A stretch of DNA of 64,000 nt from Pedobacter sp. SL55 (GCF_026625705.1 NZ_CP113059.1:558001-622000); one strand, 5' to 3'. Shown: positions 44,238 to 55,646, counted from the stretch's first letter. Program-made: numbers and translations. Notes: generated by a model from the sequence alone, not told the origin.

Positions 44238-47200
44238 TTAAAAACGAATGGTATTTAAGTTTTTATCTACCAAGAAACCTTCTGATGTTTTTAGGTTAAA
44301 TTTCACATTACGTTTCGCTTTTAGCTTAATTAAAAATAACGTTTTGGAACCATTTAGCGTTTCTTGATTACCGACATTCAAAAAGGTTGGATAAAGTACC
44401 TTGCTCCTGTCTGAGTGTAGCCTGTCATAAGTAAAGTTTTCTGCTTTCTCCACGTTTAGCGGTTGTACACTTACAAAATCGTAATCTTCCGTATGATAAG
44501 GCAAGGCAAAACTTAAGGCATTAACCGAAGAAAAGCCCTCGCTTTTAACTTCTATTTCAATGGTTTCACCTTTGGCATAGCTTTGTTTAGCTGTTGCTAA
44601 AATTAATTTACCGAGCAACTTTTCATCTTTTTTAGCCTTGGCCAGGCCTTCTATTTGCGTTGCTGCAACTGAGATATCATAAGCGTCTATTAGGCCATTC
44701 TTATTAATATCGCCATTACTGATATAACCCTCAAAATCCCCATCACCTCTGCGCAAACCTGTATAGTTCATGTATGAAGTAAGGTCATTTCTATCCAGTT
44801 TTTTATCGTTGTTGATATCTCCCTGCAAATAACTATCGGTACCTGGCACTTTAAAAACGTACATTTCCCTACCTGAACCGAAATTTCCCGTTGCTTTTGC
44901 AACTTCTAATTTTAGGTAACGGGCAGCTGGTTTTTCTTTAAAAACAAATTCTTTAGTTTTATCATCGTTAGTCCATGTAAAATCTGCTGATTTAGTCCAG
45001 TGCTGCTTATCGTTACTATAATAAAACGTGCCTTCTTGGACAATTCCATTTCCTCTACCGTTACGCGGTAAATATTGAATTTTCTCTAGTTGATTTACTG
45101 TTTTTAAATCTATAACCATATTAAATGGTACCGCAGCAGTTCCCCATTTGGTGTGCCATAGGTTACCTTCGTCAAAATCAAAAAGTTTGCGAATTTCATT
45201 GCCACCTTGGTTTGGCACGGAGGTTTCTGCTACTATGCCTTTAATGGCAAACTCCAGAGGGTCGTTTTTGGTCTTTGCTGAAAAATCTACCCATTTCGAT
45301 TGCCCATCCTTGTTGAGCGCTCTGATCTGGAATTTATAGTTAGTTTCAGGGATCAACCCATCAAACAACAAGTTATTTTCTTTAATGGTAGAGAACAGGA
45401 CATCATTAAAAATGATTTCATAATAATCTGCATTTGCTACTTTGTCCCAGCTAGGTTTTAAGGTGTATGGGCCAGTATTCTCATCAGTTACTTTTACGGT
45501 AATTGGCGGCGCTAGCACTCCTTTACTTTTTAAATGATGGTTTATTGGTTCAAACTCGTAGCCATTTATAGTAAGTAATACTGTTTCGTTAGCAGTAACA
45601 TCGACAGCTGCCAGTTTAACCAATAACTGTGGATTTTTGGTCATAGTAACGCGTTCAAATTCGCTACTATTAGTTGCAAATTTATTGATATTAGGCGCAG
45701 AATCGTAAAAATAGACATTATCTGTTTTTGCAAAATCGCCGTATGACAGCACCTCTTTTAAGGTTATTTTTTGCTTGCCAACTTTAGCAGTAATCTGCTT
45801 AGGCTTAGCAGTTACGTTAACTTTAAATTCGGTGGCTTGCAGTTTTTCAAATCCGTCGAAACTTCCCTGGGTTGGTTTAATGGTAATTATGGCAGTTTGT
45901 TTATCAACAGTGCTCTGTATTAGAGTTGATGCACTTTTTTTGTCCTTGTAAGCTTCTGTCAAACCATCATCATCGTACAATGTGAAACTGGTTGTTCCTG
46001 CTGGGTATAGCTCGAAAATGCGCAGTTTTTTGTTTACCTGTAGTGGATTATTGTTTGGGTTGTTTAATGGAATAACGGCTCCTGCCTTAACAAATACAGG
46101 CAATTTCCAAATCGGCGCATCAATATTGTTGATTACCCGGTTACCTTCATATTTTTCGCCAGTAAAATAATCAATCCAAGTTCCGTTAGGCAGATAAATA
46201 CCGTTGCGGATGTCGTTTCCGTTTTCGTCGCTATTGGTGGCTTGATAAATGGGCGCAACTAAGAAATTTGGCCCGTACAAAAACTGATATTGCGTAGCTG
46301 TGCCGTAAGTGTATGCGTTAGGATTTTCCAAAAACATTGCCCTGATCATCGGTAAACCATTTACGGCTTCTTTTGCAATGCTATAAGCATAAGGCATTAA
46401 CTCTGATTTTAGCTTCAAATAATTACGGTTGATAGACGTTGCTGGTTCGCCTAATGCTTGTGGATATTTCTCATTGCTTCCCCAACCGTCCATGTTTAAT
46501 TGCATAGGGGTAAAAGTTTTCCACTGGAAATCACGAGTGTTTACCACCGGGTTTTTACCCCCAAAAATTCCATCCATATCTGAAGAAATATTAGGCTGTC
46601 CCGATAAGCCCGAGCCTAAATAAGTTGGGATGTGAAAACGAATATACTCCCATTGCCCGCCTGTTTGATCCCCAGACCAAATACCTGCATAGCGTTGTGT
46701 ACCAGCCCAACCATCTAAAGAAATGATAAATGGACGGGCATTACTACCGTATTTAGGCATAATTTGGCCTACATCGGCTACGCCATTTAAACCAAACGAG
46801 TAGCCTGCTCCTACCCAAGCCACATCGGTTTTTAATACCCTTACACCTGCGTCTTTTACTTCTTTTACAATATCACGTTGCAATAATGCCGATACACCTT
46901 CTTTTGGGTGCAAATCAGATTGTGTCCATAAACCTATTTCAACACCATTTTTTCGAGCATATTCGCCGAAACTTTTTAGATTGGCAATATTGCTGTCTAA
47001 CGTTGATGTTTGCCCATAACCTGCGCCATAGCCATCATTTGGCAATATCCACCCCAAAGGCATATCATTATTTTTGTATCGATCTATTACCGCTCTTGCC
47101 GAAAACTGATAGTTGTTTCTTTCGCCATTTAGCGACTCTTTAGTTCCACCGTTATCTTTTTGGCTTTCCTTGTAACGTTTACCATCTTCAAACAGAATGC

Positions 47201-48094
47201 CCTTTTCGTCGGCTAGCCAATAATCTCTGTTATATGCGTTTAAATGACCTTGATAAAATCCAAATTTTGGGAGGAGAACAGGGTTGCCTGTTAGCTGATA
47301 GAAACTGTTTAATAGCGGCACAGCGCCATCAGCAATCATAAAAAACACATCTAGATAATCGGTTTCGTGATATAATTTTACCAAACCTTTTTCTTTAGAA
47401 CCGAAATCATACTTTCCTTTCTTAAAGGTATACCACATTACGCCATAACCATTGGTAGACCAATAAAATGGTGTTGGAGAAGCTACTCCGCCATCGGTCC
47501 AACTGTTTTGGTTTTCAATAGCAATAGTTTTTCCTTTATGCGAAAAACGACCGTTCTGTACACCTCCACCATAAAAGCTTACTCACTTATACTTTCTTTC
47601 AAGCTAATACTTACCTTCTCTGTTTCAAATAAAATAGGATTTGCAAATTCGAAGGCTATTGTATTTTTAGCTTTATTAAGTGCCTTAAACAACTGTGTTT
47701 GCTTATCAATACTAACCACAGTATTTGCGGTTGTTATGGTGATCAGGCTTTCTCCATTGTCCACATCCAACTTGCTCAGCGGTTTTCTTGGATTGTCCAC
47801 CAAAATCTGAGCGTCTGGTTTAGCTTGAGGCGCTCTCATTGCACCTCCAGTATTATCCTGAAACAACCTAAAAATGTTTTCTCCATAGAAGTCTATCAGC
47901 ATTTTTTTACCATTGGCATATAGCACCTCTATAGTGGTGGCATTAATTTTTTTGGCAGATTTAATGGCTTTTTCTTCATTAGTTTCAACATCTGCAACTT
48001 TGGCTACACACGGCTGAGACCCGCCAAAAAACATTATCATCGTTAGCAGAGAAACACACCATTTTTTGTACTTGGCTCTAGGGTATATATTCAT
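44238..48094 (-). pseudogene. GH31 glycosidase with DUF5110, F5/8C, dockerin and cohesin-like domains, frameshifted
   Basis: Part 1 (47579-48094; start ATG 48092-48094) has a signal peptide and an N-terminal beta-sandwich, then stops at TAA after KESISE. Part 2 continues in the -1 frame as SFYGGGVQNGRFSHKGKT to 44238; together about 1285 residues. The GH31 barrel has VLKTDVAWVGAG (nucleophile Asp) and IWSGDQTGGQWEYI (acid/base Asp). A DUF5110 follows (ELYPAGTTSFTLYDDDGLTEAY), then fibronectin III, an F5/8-type C domain (KLEVAKATGNFGSGREMYVFKV), a two-repeat dockerin (GDINNDKKLDRNDL; GDINKNGLIDAYDI) and a cohesin-like end. Substrate is probably an alpha-linked xyloside, galactoside or glucoside. 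All catalytic residues are intact, so the break is recent or an error. Confidence 0.88.
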
Positions 48095-48155
48095 TTTATT
48101 TACCAGCATATTTGTTAATATATATTTTATATAGTTAGGTAAAGGCACCTTTATA

Positions 48156-50060
48156 TTACCTGATAATGATTTGATAATTATCTTTCAGGAGTTTATTTCT
48201 AGCGATAAGTTTGATTTGAAAAATTTGACTTCCCCAAGCGTTTATCAACCTATCATCATCCATTATTTTTGGATTGATTACCACATCGAATTTGGTAGCG
48301 TCAAAATGCAAACTTGCCTTATCGGCAAAGTTTAATTTACCTTTGGTTAAAGAGGGCTTAATGGCAGAAATAAAATTAAGCTCATTGTTTTTTATCACTT
48401 TATTCAATCCAAATTTATCGGTAATGGTAATTTGCTTTTTTGATCTGTTCAATAAAATCTCACGGTTCCAATAGGCTATTGCTGCTTCTACGGGGTAAGA
48501 TTTTGAAATATCCATTGATATTTGCTCAACATTATTGTTATGAGTTTCCTTTAGGTTTGAAGCGGCGTATTTTCTACCTTCTTTCTGCTCAAACCCATTG
48601 ATGGTAGGACAGTTATGCCAGTTAGATTGTACATTCCAAATTTCATAGCGTTGTTTACTAAATGTTTTAGATGTATAAGTTCCAACGCCAACATCTATCA
48701 ACAACGGATTTCCATCTGCATAGACAATGAAATTTCCAATATCGTTATGGTTGTGGCTTTCGTTGTTGTGCCCGCCCTTGATAGCGAAAAACAAGCCTTT
48801 GTTAGCTCCCTCTTGCTCACGCCCCGTGTAAACTTGCAAATTTGGTAGCGACGTATACTTGGGGTATGGTGCTCTTGCTGTTGTAGCAGCCAAATCTTGA
48901 TGCACTTTCAACAAATCTACAAAATCAATTACGTCGTTACCCCATTCTTTATTTCGCTGACCAAAAACGAAAGCAGCATATTCTTTTAGTTTCTCGTCGT
49001 TAAACATTTGCCCATACTGAAATATGCTGACTGGGTTTTGCGTATAAACAGCGTGAGCATCGGCAAAATTGGTATAGAACTTATCGCTGATGTGCATTTT
49101 ATAGGTATAGGTTCCCATATTATGCAACAATTTGTTCTCTGCGAAATCAATTTTATTTGCCGAAATAGCTTTTAGCTGACCTAGCAAATTAATTAAACGA
49201 CCGCCTGCCATATCCCAATAAGACGGTCCTTCATCGCAGCCGCCATCAGCTGGATAATGATTTAAAAAAGCATCGGAACTGAGGATAATTTTCTGTGCCA
49301 ATTGCTTTAACGTATCGGCAGATACTTGCGAATAGATCAAAGCATTGAAGCAATTGGCATTATTAAAAGCATTCCAGTTATTAACTACTCCGCCATTTAG
49401 CCCCATCCAAAAAAACCTGTTGTTCTCTAAATAGGGTTTAATTATTCGCCTATCTAGCTCTGCTGCTATTCTTTGGTTGATAACTTTAGAATATTTCTCT
49501 AACTTATCTTTCAAAAGAAAGTGGATTAATGCCACACGGTAACCCGTTCGGGAAGCATGTAAATCGATATAAGAAGTAGATACCGCTGGCAAATCTGCCC
49601 CTTGCTTTTGTACTACAATATGAGCCGGAGCCACCCATGTACTCTCTTCTAGCAGCAGCCATAATCCGTTTACCAATTGCGGAATATAGGTATCATCGTT
49701 AGTAATCATTGCACCTATGGCCAAGAGCGAAATCATCTCTTGGCGCTTGTTATGCAAATTTTCGAAATCTACACGACGGCCCGTGTGTTTATAATCTAAA
49801 TATAAAGATGCGGTAATACTGGGCCATTCATACTCGTTTGCCTTATTGGCCAAATTAATATAATAGGCTTTTTGCGTGGCAGATAGACTGTTGATTTTAT
49901 GCCACAAATTGGCTAATTCGGTAATACGCCATTGGCTTACATCATTATCAAATGCTTGGTGGCTGTATATCTCACTAAATTTCTTTGTGATGTAGTTTTT
50001 TTCTTGGGCGTAGCCATTTAAAGCTATCTCCAGAAAAAAATAATCTGTAAGCCTATTAGC
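48156..50060 (-). CDS. Heparinase II/III-family lyase-like protein, 5' end lacking a start codon
   Basis: About 630 codons open from the stop of the preceding fucosidase (50061). The frame gives a short signal-like segment (DYFFLEIALNGYAQ) then EKNYITKKF, but no ATG, GTG or TTG precedes it; the first TTG is at 49907, past the signal. One inserted base (ATAGG to ATGAGG at about 50053) would create an in-frame start. Core motifs: NRFFWMGLNGGVVNNWNAFNN, HYPADGGCDEGPSYWDMAGGR, KGGHNNESHNHNDIGNFIVYADGNPLLIDVGVGTYT (central barrel His/Asn) and the C-terminal beta part. Such enzymes cleave uronic-acid-containing polysaccharides. It lies between GH29 and GH31. Confidence 0.8.
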   Translation of the reverse strand, partial: ANRLTDYFFLEIALNGYAQEKNYITKKFSEIYSHQAFDNDVSQWRITELANLWHKINSLSATQKAYYINLANKANEYEWPSITASLYLDYKHTGRRVDFENLHNKRQEMISLLAIGAMITNDDTYIPQLVNGLWLLLEESTWVAPAHIVVQKQGADLPAVSTSYIDLHASRTGYRVALIHFLLKDKLEKYSKVINQRIAAELDRRIIKPYLENNRFFWMGLNGGVVNNWNAFNNANCFNALIYSQVSADTLKQLAQKIILSSDAFLNHYPADGGCDEGPSYWDMAGGRLINLLGQLKAISANKIDFAENKLLHNMGTYTYKMHISDKFYTNFADAHAVYTQNPVSIFQYGQMFNDEKLKEYAAFVFGQRNKEWGNDVIDFVDLLKVHQDLAATTARAPYPKYTSLPNLQVYTGREQEGANKGLFFAIKGGHNNESHNHNDIGNFIVYADGNPLLIDVGVGTYTSKTFSKQRYEIWNVQSNWHNCPTINGFEQKEGRKYAASNLKETHNNNVEQISMDISKSYPVEAAIAYWNREILLNRSKKQITITDKFGLNKVIKNNELNFISAIKPSLTKGKLNFADKASLHFDATKFDVVINPKIMDDDRLINAWGSQIFQIKLIARNKLLKDNYQIIIR

Positions 50061-51536
50061 TTAGGTCTTCGCATCGCCATAATTTTTATTGTTTCCGTTA
50101 CTTTCTCCTAAATCAAACACCACAACAAATGGCTTATCTATCGTTAAGTTTGCTGGCAGGGTAACATCAAAATAAGTATTGCTATCCCTATCTATGCCAA
50201 TGTTGGTTTTTTTAATCTCTAATGATTGGTTGCCCACTAGAAGAGCCGCTTTTTGTAAAGATTTTTTGTAAGATTGAGGAATAGCCAAACGTAATTGATT
50301 ATTCACAGGTCGGTTGAATACCGTTAAATACAGCTTATCTCCTTTTAGGGTATAATAACCATATTCTGGTTTAGGCAACCCTGCATATTTGGCTCCGTAA
50401 ATTGCTTCAGAGTTTTGTTGCATCCATTGACCAATACCCGTTGCAATGGCGCCTTCTTCTGTACGGATGGCACCTTTGCCATCTGGGCCAAAATTGATGA
50501 CCAAATTGCCATTTAACGATACCGAGTGCAACAACATTTGTATCAAATCGTAATCTGTTTTAATGTATGATGATTTCCAATCTGCATTATAGCCCCATTG
50601 GTTGGGTGGTATGGTCATTACGCAATCCCAATCGCGGCCTTTAGTTACTTCGATACTAGCTGGTAATTTACGTTCCCAACCTTGCTCGTAGTCGCCAATT
50701 AAATTACCATTTGAGTCTTGGCCTCTCTTTCCATAATCATCTGGCCTAAAGCGACTACCAATGATAATACCAGGGCTAAGTTTACGTAATTCTTTGTCTA
50801 AGGCATCAACATAGGCCGCTTCTTTGGTCCAAGCCTGATCCCATGTACCATCAAACCAAAGTCCCCTAAGGGTTGGATAATTTTTAACCAACTCTATTAA
50901 CTGATTGCGGGTAAATTTCTTGAAGGTTTCGTAGCTAGCAATTTCATCAGCGGTTTTTGGAGCTGCACTTCTGTAGCCCTTGTGGTTCCAATCGATAATC
51001 GAAAAATACAAATACACATCTATACCTTCGGCATTGTAGGCATCAACCACTTCTTTAACAATATCTTTTTTGTAAGGGCTGTTTTTGATGGTGTAATTAG
51101 TGTATTTACTTGGCCAAAGACAAAAACCATCATGATGTTTAGTGGTAAATATCACATATTTTGCCCCCATTTGCTTAGCCTGCCTTGCCCATGCTTTTGC
51201 ATCGAAATTAACTGGATTAAATTGCTTGTATAGATTATCGTAAATACTGGTCCAGTTTTCTGGTGCCGATGATTTGCTCCATGAGCGTATCCATTCTGCT
51301 GCGCCACCATAGGTTTTACCTTGCCATTGGCCACCAGGTATGGCATAAACTCCCCAATGGATAAACTGCCCTAAGCCATAACTACGCCAACGCTCCATTT
51401 CGGCATCGGTACGGTTGCCTGTTCTATGTGCGCCATATTTTAGAGGTATGGTATCGGTTTTTGTAAGGGAAGATTGGGCATTAACAGCTAAACTTGCTAG
51501 GCCAATTAACAAAGTGGTTAAGATTGTTTTTTTCAT
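50061..51536 (-). CDS. Alpha-L-fucosidase, GH29
   Basis: 491 residues with a signal peptide (MKKTILTTLLIGLASLAVNAQ). The GH29 barrel shows MERWRSYGLGQFIHWGVYAIPGGQWQGK, AKYVIFTTKHHDGFCLWPSKYTNY, and TLRGLWFDGTWDQAW with the nucleophile Asp in WFDG. A C-terminal beta-sandwich (YTLKGDKLYLTVFNRPV onward) follows. The acid/base residue is not clear by eye, as in other GH29 subfamilies. It should release terminal alpha-L-fucose from glycans. Intact, 132 bases downstream of the kelch gene. Exported to periplasm or surface. Confidence 0.93.
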   Translation of the reverse strand: MKKTILTTLLIGLASLAVNAQSSLTKTDTIPLKYGAHRTGNRTDAEMERWRSYGLGQFIHWGVYAIPGGQWQGKTYGGAAEWIRSWSKSSAPENWTSIYDNLYKQFNPVNFDAKAWARQAKQMGAKYVIFTTKHHDGFCLWPSKYTNYTIKNSPYKKDIVKEVVDAYNAEGIDVYLYFSIIDWNHKGYRSAAPKTADEIASYETFKKFTRNQLIELVKNYPTLRGLWFDGTWDQAWTKEAAYVDALDKELRKLSPGIIIGSRFRPDDYGKRGQDSNGNLIGDYEQGWERKLPASIEVTKGRDWDCVMTIPPNQWGYNADWKSSYIKTDYDLIQMLLHSVSLNGNLVINFGPDGKGAIRTEEGAIATGIGQWMQQNSEAIYGAKYAGLPKPEYGYYTLKGDKLYLTVFNRPVNNQLRLAIPQSYKKSLQKAALLVGNQSLEIKKTNIGIDRDSNTYFDVTLPANLTIDKPFVVVFDLGESNGNNKNYGDAKT

Positions 51537-51668
51537 TTGTGTGTGGATAGGTTAATTTTAGCAATTTCTACGTATCAAAATTGCGTTGGTATTAAATTCT
51601 TAAACATGATGAGAATAGATGCAAAAAAAAGAGGAGACATTTCGCCTATTCTCTCTACGGTATAATCC

Positions 51669-53500
51669 TTATAATTTTATTACTCTGGCAGCAGTGTTTC
51701 CGTTTACACCAAGCAATTTAATGATATAGGTGCCCGCAGCTACCGATGAAAGGTTAACCTTTAACATAGTGTCGGTATTATTGATGTTACCTGTTGCTAC
51801 CGTGTTACCTTGTACCCCAACCACCGTGTAATTTGTGTAAGCGCCAACAGCCAATGTTACAGTAGCGATATCCTTAGTAGGGTTAGGGTAAACAGTAAGA
51901 TAATTAGTAGCCAAACCTACCTTAACCACCTGAACAGCTAACTGGTTAATTGTTCCATCGTTATCTTGTTGCTCTAATTTATAATAATAAGTACCTGAAG
52001 CTACGTTATTATCTGTTGTGCTGTAAGCAGTAGTGGTTGTAACAATTGTATAATCTTTACCGTTAGTGCTGCGACTAACAATATATTGTTTATGGTTGGT
52101 TTCTGAAGCTATCTTCCAATTTAACTGCACACCAGTAGTAGTTGCTTTTGCAGCAAAGCTGATGAAGTTTACCATAGTAGCACCGTTTCATCTAAATCTG
52201 TTGTCCATAAATCGCTATACCTTTGTGTCCAAGCCGTAGTTCTATCTCCCCCAAATAGGTATAGCTTATTTCCGTTGCTAGCGGCCAAAATGCCAACACG
52301 TCCAGCTGGAATACTCGTATTCGAAGCCGCCGGAGCTACTGTTGCCGCGGTATAATCTTCTACAGCATACGTTCCGGCAGGTGCAGCTTCTCCTTTCAAT
52401 TTTGTCCAGCTGTTGGCAACAGGATCGTACTTCCATAAATCGTTAACCACCTTACTAGTAGTACCGTCTGCCCTAGAAACACCCCCAAAGATATAAAGGT
52501 TGCCACCTGCAGCCCAACCTTGCACATCTTTGCGAATAGGAGGTGCTGCATTAGACGGAGTTATTAAATTCCAAAATCCTGTAGCAGTATCATAAACCCA
52601 CAAATCATTTTGCATGTTTGTTTCGGTATTTGCATTGGTAGTACCACCAAATAAATATATTTTAGTACCTATAGCAACAAAAGCACTTCCTTGCCTAGCG
52701 CTGGGCGTATTTGTAGGGTCATTTAAACCTACATTAACTGCTGTGGTGGCACCATTTTCGCCCGTTAGCCAAAGCCATTTAGAAGTAAGCGTATCCCATT
52801 TCCACAAATCGCCTGTAACACCTGTACCTTCGCCGCCAAATAAATAAATATCTGTACCCACTGCGGCCAAACAAGCATTAGAGCGAGAACGAGGTGCAAA
52901 ACTACCATCATCAACACTCCCTTTTGAGCCAATAACTGTAGCTCCAGCATTCGTTAAAACCCCTCTTAAAAGCGTCCAGGTATTACTTGTGATATTATAT
53001 TTCCAAAAATCGTTTAACTTGCCACTACCTAAACTCGTACCGTCGGTACCATATCCCTGCCCTCCGAAAGTATAAATATCATCGCCTATGACTACAGAGT
53101 TTATGCCAGAGCGGCCACCTGGACGAATATTCGTATTTGGAGTTTTACTTACTCCATAAGGTACTGTTGTGTTAGCGTAAGTATTACTAGCGGCATTAAG
53201 CAAAGTCCATACTTGGCTATTAATGTCATAACTCCAGAGATCTGCAAACCTATTTGATGTACTGTTATGGCCACCAAAAATATAAAGTTTATTATCCTTA
53301 AACTGTGCCGTACCACCTATACGTGCACCAGGGTAGGCATTGTTATCACCTACACCCACAGCTGTAGGATAAATACCGGTTCCATTAGTCGTTTTTGGAC
53401 CGGCTATCCATCGCCAAAAAGGATATTGAGCGTATGCTGTATTAGCTAATTGCGTAAGTATTAGCAATAATGGCAAACTAGCTTTGTAGATTTTTTTCAT
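51669..53500 (-). pseudogene. Kelch-repeat surface protein with T9SS sorting domain, frameshifted
   Basis: Part 1 (52169-53500) has a signal peptide (MKKIYKASLPLLLILTQLANTAYAQ) and six or more kelch blades with the repeated KLYIFGGH/IYLFGGE..DLWKW/DLWSYD pattern. It ends LDETVLLW then TAA. Part 2 (51669-52175) continues in the -1 frame from VNFISFAAKATTTGVQLNW, a fibronectin-like linker, into a type A T9SS C-terminal domain (LTVYPNPTKDIATVTL..TYIIKLLGVNGNTAARVIKL). The joining point is 52169-52175. The beta-propeller should be exported by T9SS and anchored at the surface. The break would remove the sorting signal from the propeller. Confidence 0.8.
51787..51893. repeat. 107-base CTD repeat, copy 1
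   Basis: Roughly 90% identical by eye to 53744-53850, the same part of the T9SS C-terminal domain of the neighbouring gene, with no length difference. It indicates recent duplication or gene conversion of the sorting-signal module. Confidence 0.85.
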
Positions 53501-53625
53501 GTCTTTTACTATTAAAAAGAGGTTACTGGGGTTTACTTTATATTCCTATTCTAAAAACATAATTGCAAACATTTTTAAGAATATATAAAGCAAAAAAGGG
53601 ATACCAAATATGGCTTCCCTTGTCA

Positions 53626-55646
53626 TTACAATTTAATTACTCTGGCTGCGCTGCTTCCGCTTGTGCCAAATAACTTAACGATATAAGTACCTTTTGGTGC
53701 TGAAGAAAGTTCTATATTAACCGTAGTTGCGCCATTACCAATTTTACCTGTTGCTACCGTGTTACCTTGTACACCAACCACGGTGTAATTTGTGTAAGCA
53801 ACAGCAGCTAATGTTACAGTAGCGACACCCTTGGTGGGATTAGGGTAAACCACCAAAGCTTACTAGCCGATAGATCAAAACGAACCGATTTTACACCTAA
53901 ATCTGTGGTAGTTCCATTAAAATCTACTTGTTGTAGTTTGTAGTAATTTACACCTTTTGCCGGTGTAAGATCTACAAATTGATATTTGTTGGTTACGTTT
54001 GATGTACTTGAACCAGTTATTGTTGCTATTGGTGTAAATTTGCTGCCATCTGTACTGCGACTAATGATAAAATGACTATTGTCTTTTTCGGTAGCAGTAG
54101 ACCAATTTAGTTTCGCACCATTACTTACTGCTTTTACGGTAAACTCTAGGCCTGTTATCGGAGTTTACTGTTTCATCATTGACATAAAGTGTAGATGAAA
54201 CTTTTAATGAAGCTGCACCAAAATATTCTAGAGCAAAAGTAGCCAAATCATCCGCTTTACCATCGGCATCTACATCTCCAATAGCATAAGCCCTTAACAC
54301 ACTACTACCACCACCGTTTATAATATTACCAAAAAACGAAGTGTTGGGAGCTGTGTTTCCGTTATATGAACTAATTGCAGCATTAGTAGTAACCTCTAAG
54401 TTGTTATATATTGTATAGCCTGAAGTACGTTTAATACCTACATACGGTCTGTTACTATTGCTATTTCTTTGACCTATCGATACAAAATCCTTCATTTTGC
54501 CAGTTCCACTCAAATCACCTACAGCAATCATTCCGTACTGAAAACCAACTGCATTGAAAGCTCCATCCGTTGTGGCGTAGTCGAACTCTACTGTATAAGC
54601 ATTATCGTCAGTTAAGGGAACTGCAGCATTTCTTTTATATAGTGTAAATCTTCTTGCACTAGTCGTATTTCCTTGACCTCCTGCCATAACAATATCGGAA
54701 GCGACACCATCACCATCGGTATCTATAAATGCTACAGCCCCGTAGGCAATTTGACGAATATTTGCTGCCGCTACCTTTGGAATAACCTCTGTAAATGCCA
54801 TACTAGCATCGGGTGTGTACAATGCCGTTCTGTAGTTTGCAGCAGTATTGGATGTAAGGTTATAAACTCCATTAATTGCAATATCATCTCTACCATCGCC
54901 ATTGGTATCAGAAATTGCAATGCTGTAAAAATTTTGTACTGTATACGGCATATTCAACGTCATCAATGTATAGTTATCGGCACCATCATTTCTATAAACC
55001 CTTGCATATCCCAAAGCACGGGTCGAAGTATTCAAACCCGTATCATAAAGCAAGATATCATCGTCGCCGTCCGCATCAAAGTCTCCAAAACCGCAATATC
55101 CAATAACGCCTTCAAAAGGAGTTGTTCCTCCAACTGGATTCACTATCTCCGCATACCCGCCTAAACCATCTGGTTTAAATAACTTGCTGTATTTATTTGT
55201 TCCGTCAGATCCGGTTACCAAAATCTTGCTATCTTTTTTGCTCCAAGCCGCAAAATTTCCAGTGTATTGTCTAACCGCATTACTTGCTGCCCAATTGGTA
55301 TTAACCCAAGCGGGTATATTCGTAATTACATCTGTTTCATTATAATAAGGTGCTGTACCTGTATTTTTGTATATTTTAACATAAGGTCCAGAAACGTAGG
55401 CTCCAGTACTAATATTTGAAGTTGTATACCCCACTACGAGCATATCTTTACTCTTAATGGTAGCATTTGGATCTACGTTGCCAAAAATTACTTGGTTTAT
55501 TGCTACGTTATTAAAAAGGCCACCTGTTGCGGAATAATTTAAATCTGTTAATTGCGCATTAACACTCCCAAATGTAAAAATGCCAAAGCACAGCGTTACA
55601 ACTTTGGATATGGTTCTTAAATTTTTTTTAAGTAGTTTTTTTTCAT
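53626..55646 (-). pseudogene. FG-GAP/VCBS-type repeat protein with T9SS sorting domain, three frame breaks
   Basis: Reading on the minus strand, an ATG at 55644-55646 is followed by A8; A9 would give the signal peptide MKKKLLKKNLRTISKVV..FGSVNAQ in frame with everything downstream. The main frame (to 54121) holds calcium-binding-type FG-GAP repeats: GFGDFDADGDDDILLYD, AISDTNGDGRDDIAING, FIDTDGDGVASDIVMAG and AIGDVDADGKADDLA. It then shifts at about 54155 (a +1 or -2 change) into a fibronectin-like linker (TVKAVSNGAKLNWSTATEKD) and again at 53856 (-1) into the T9SS domain VVYPNPTKGVATVTL..AARVIKL. Probably a surface-displayed beta-propeller. Three breaks make it the most damaged gene here. Confidence 0.8.
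53744..53850. repeat. 107-base CTD repeat, copy 2
   Basis: Partner of 51787-51893. Encodes NYTVVGVQGNTVATG and its upstream PNPTKG part; the substitutions are scattered. Confidence 0.85.

Noticed and set aside
52169..52175. Kelch protein and T9SS domain as two overlapping genes with coupled translation
   Set aside because: The second part would be a sorting domain with no signal peptide or passenger, useless alone; a frame break in one gene is the simpler reading.
47577..53862. Programmed -1 ribosomal frameshifting at the broken genes
   Set aside because: No heptameric X-XXY-YYZ slippery sequence or downstream pseudoknot was recognised at the non-homopolymer junctions; only the T7 and A8 tracts remain plausible slippage sites.
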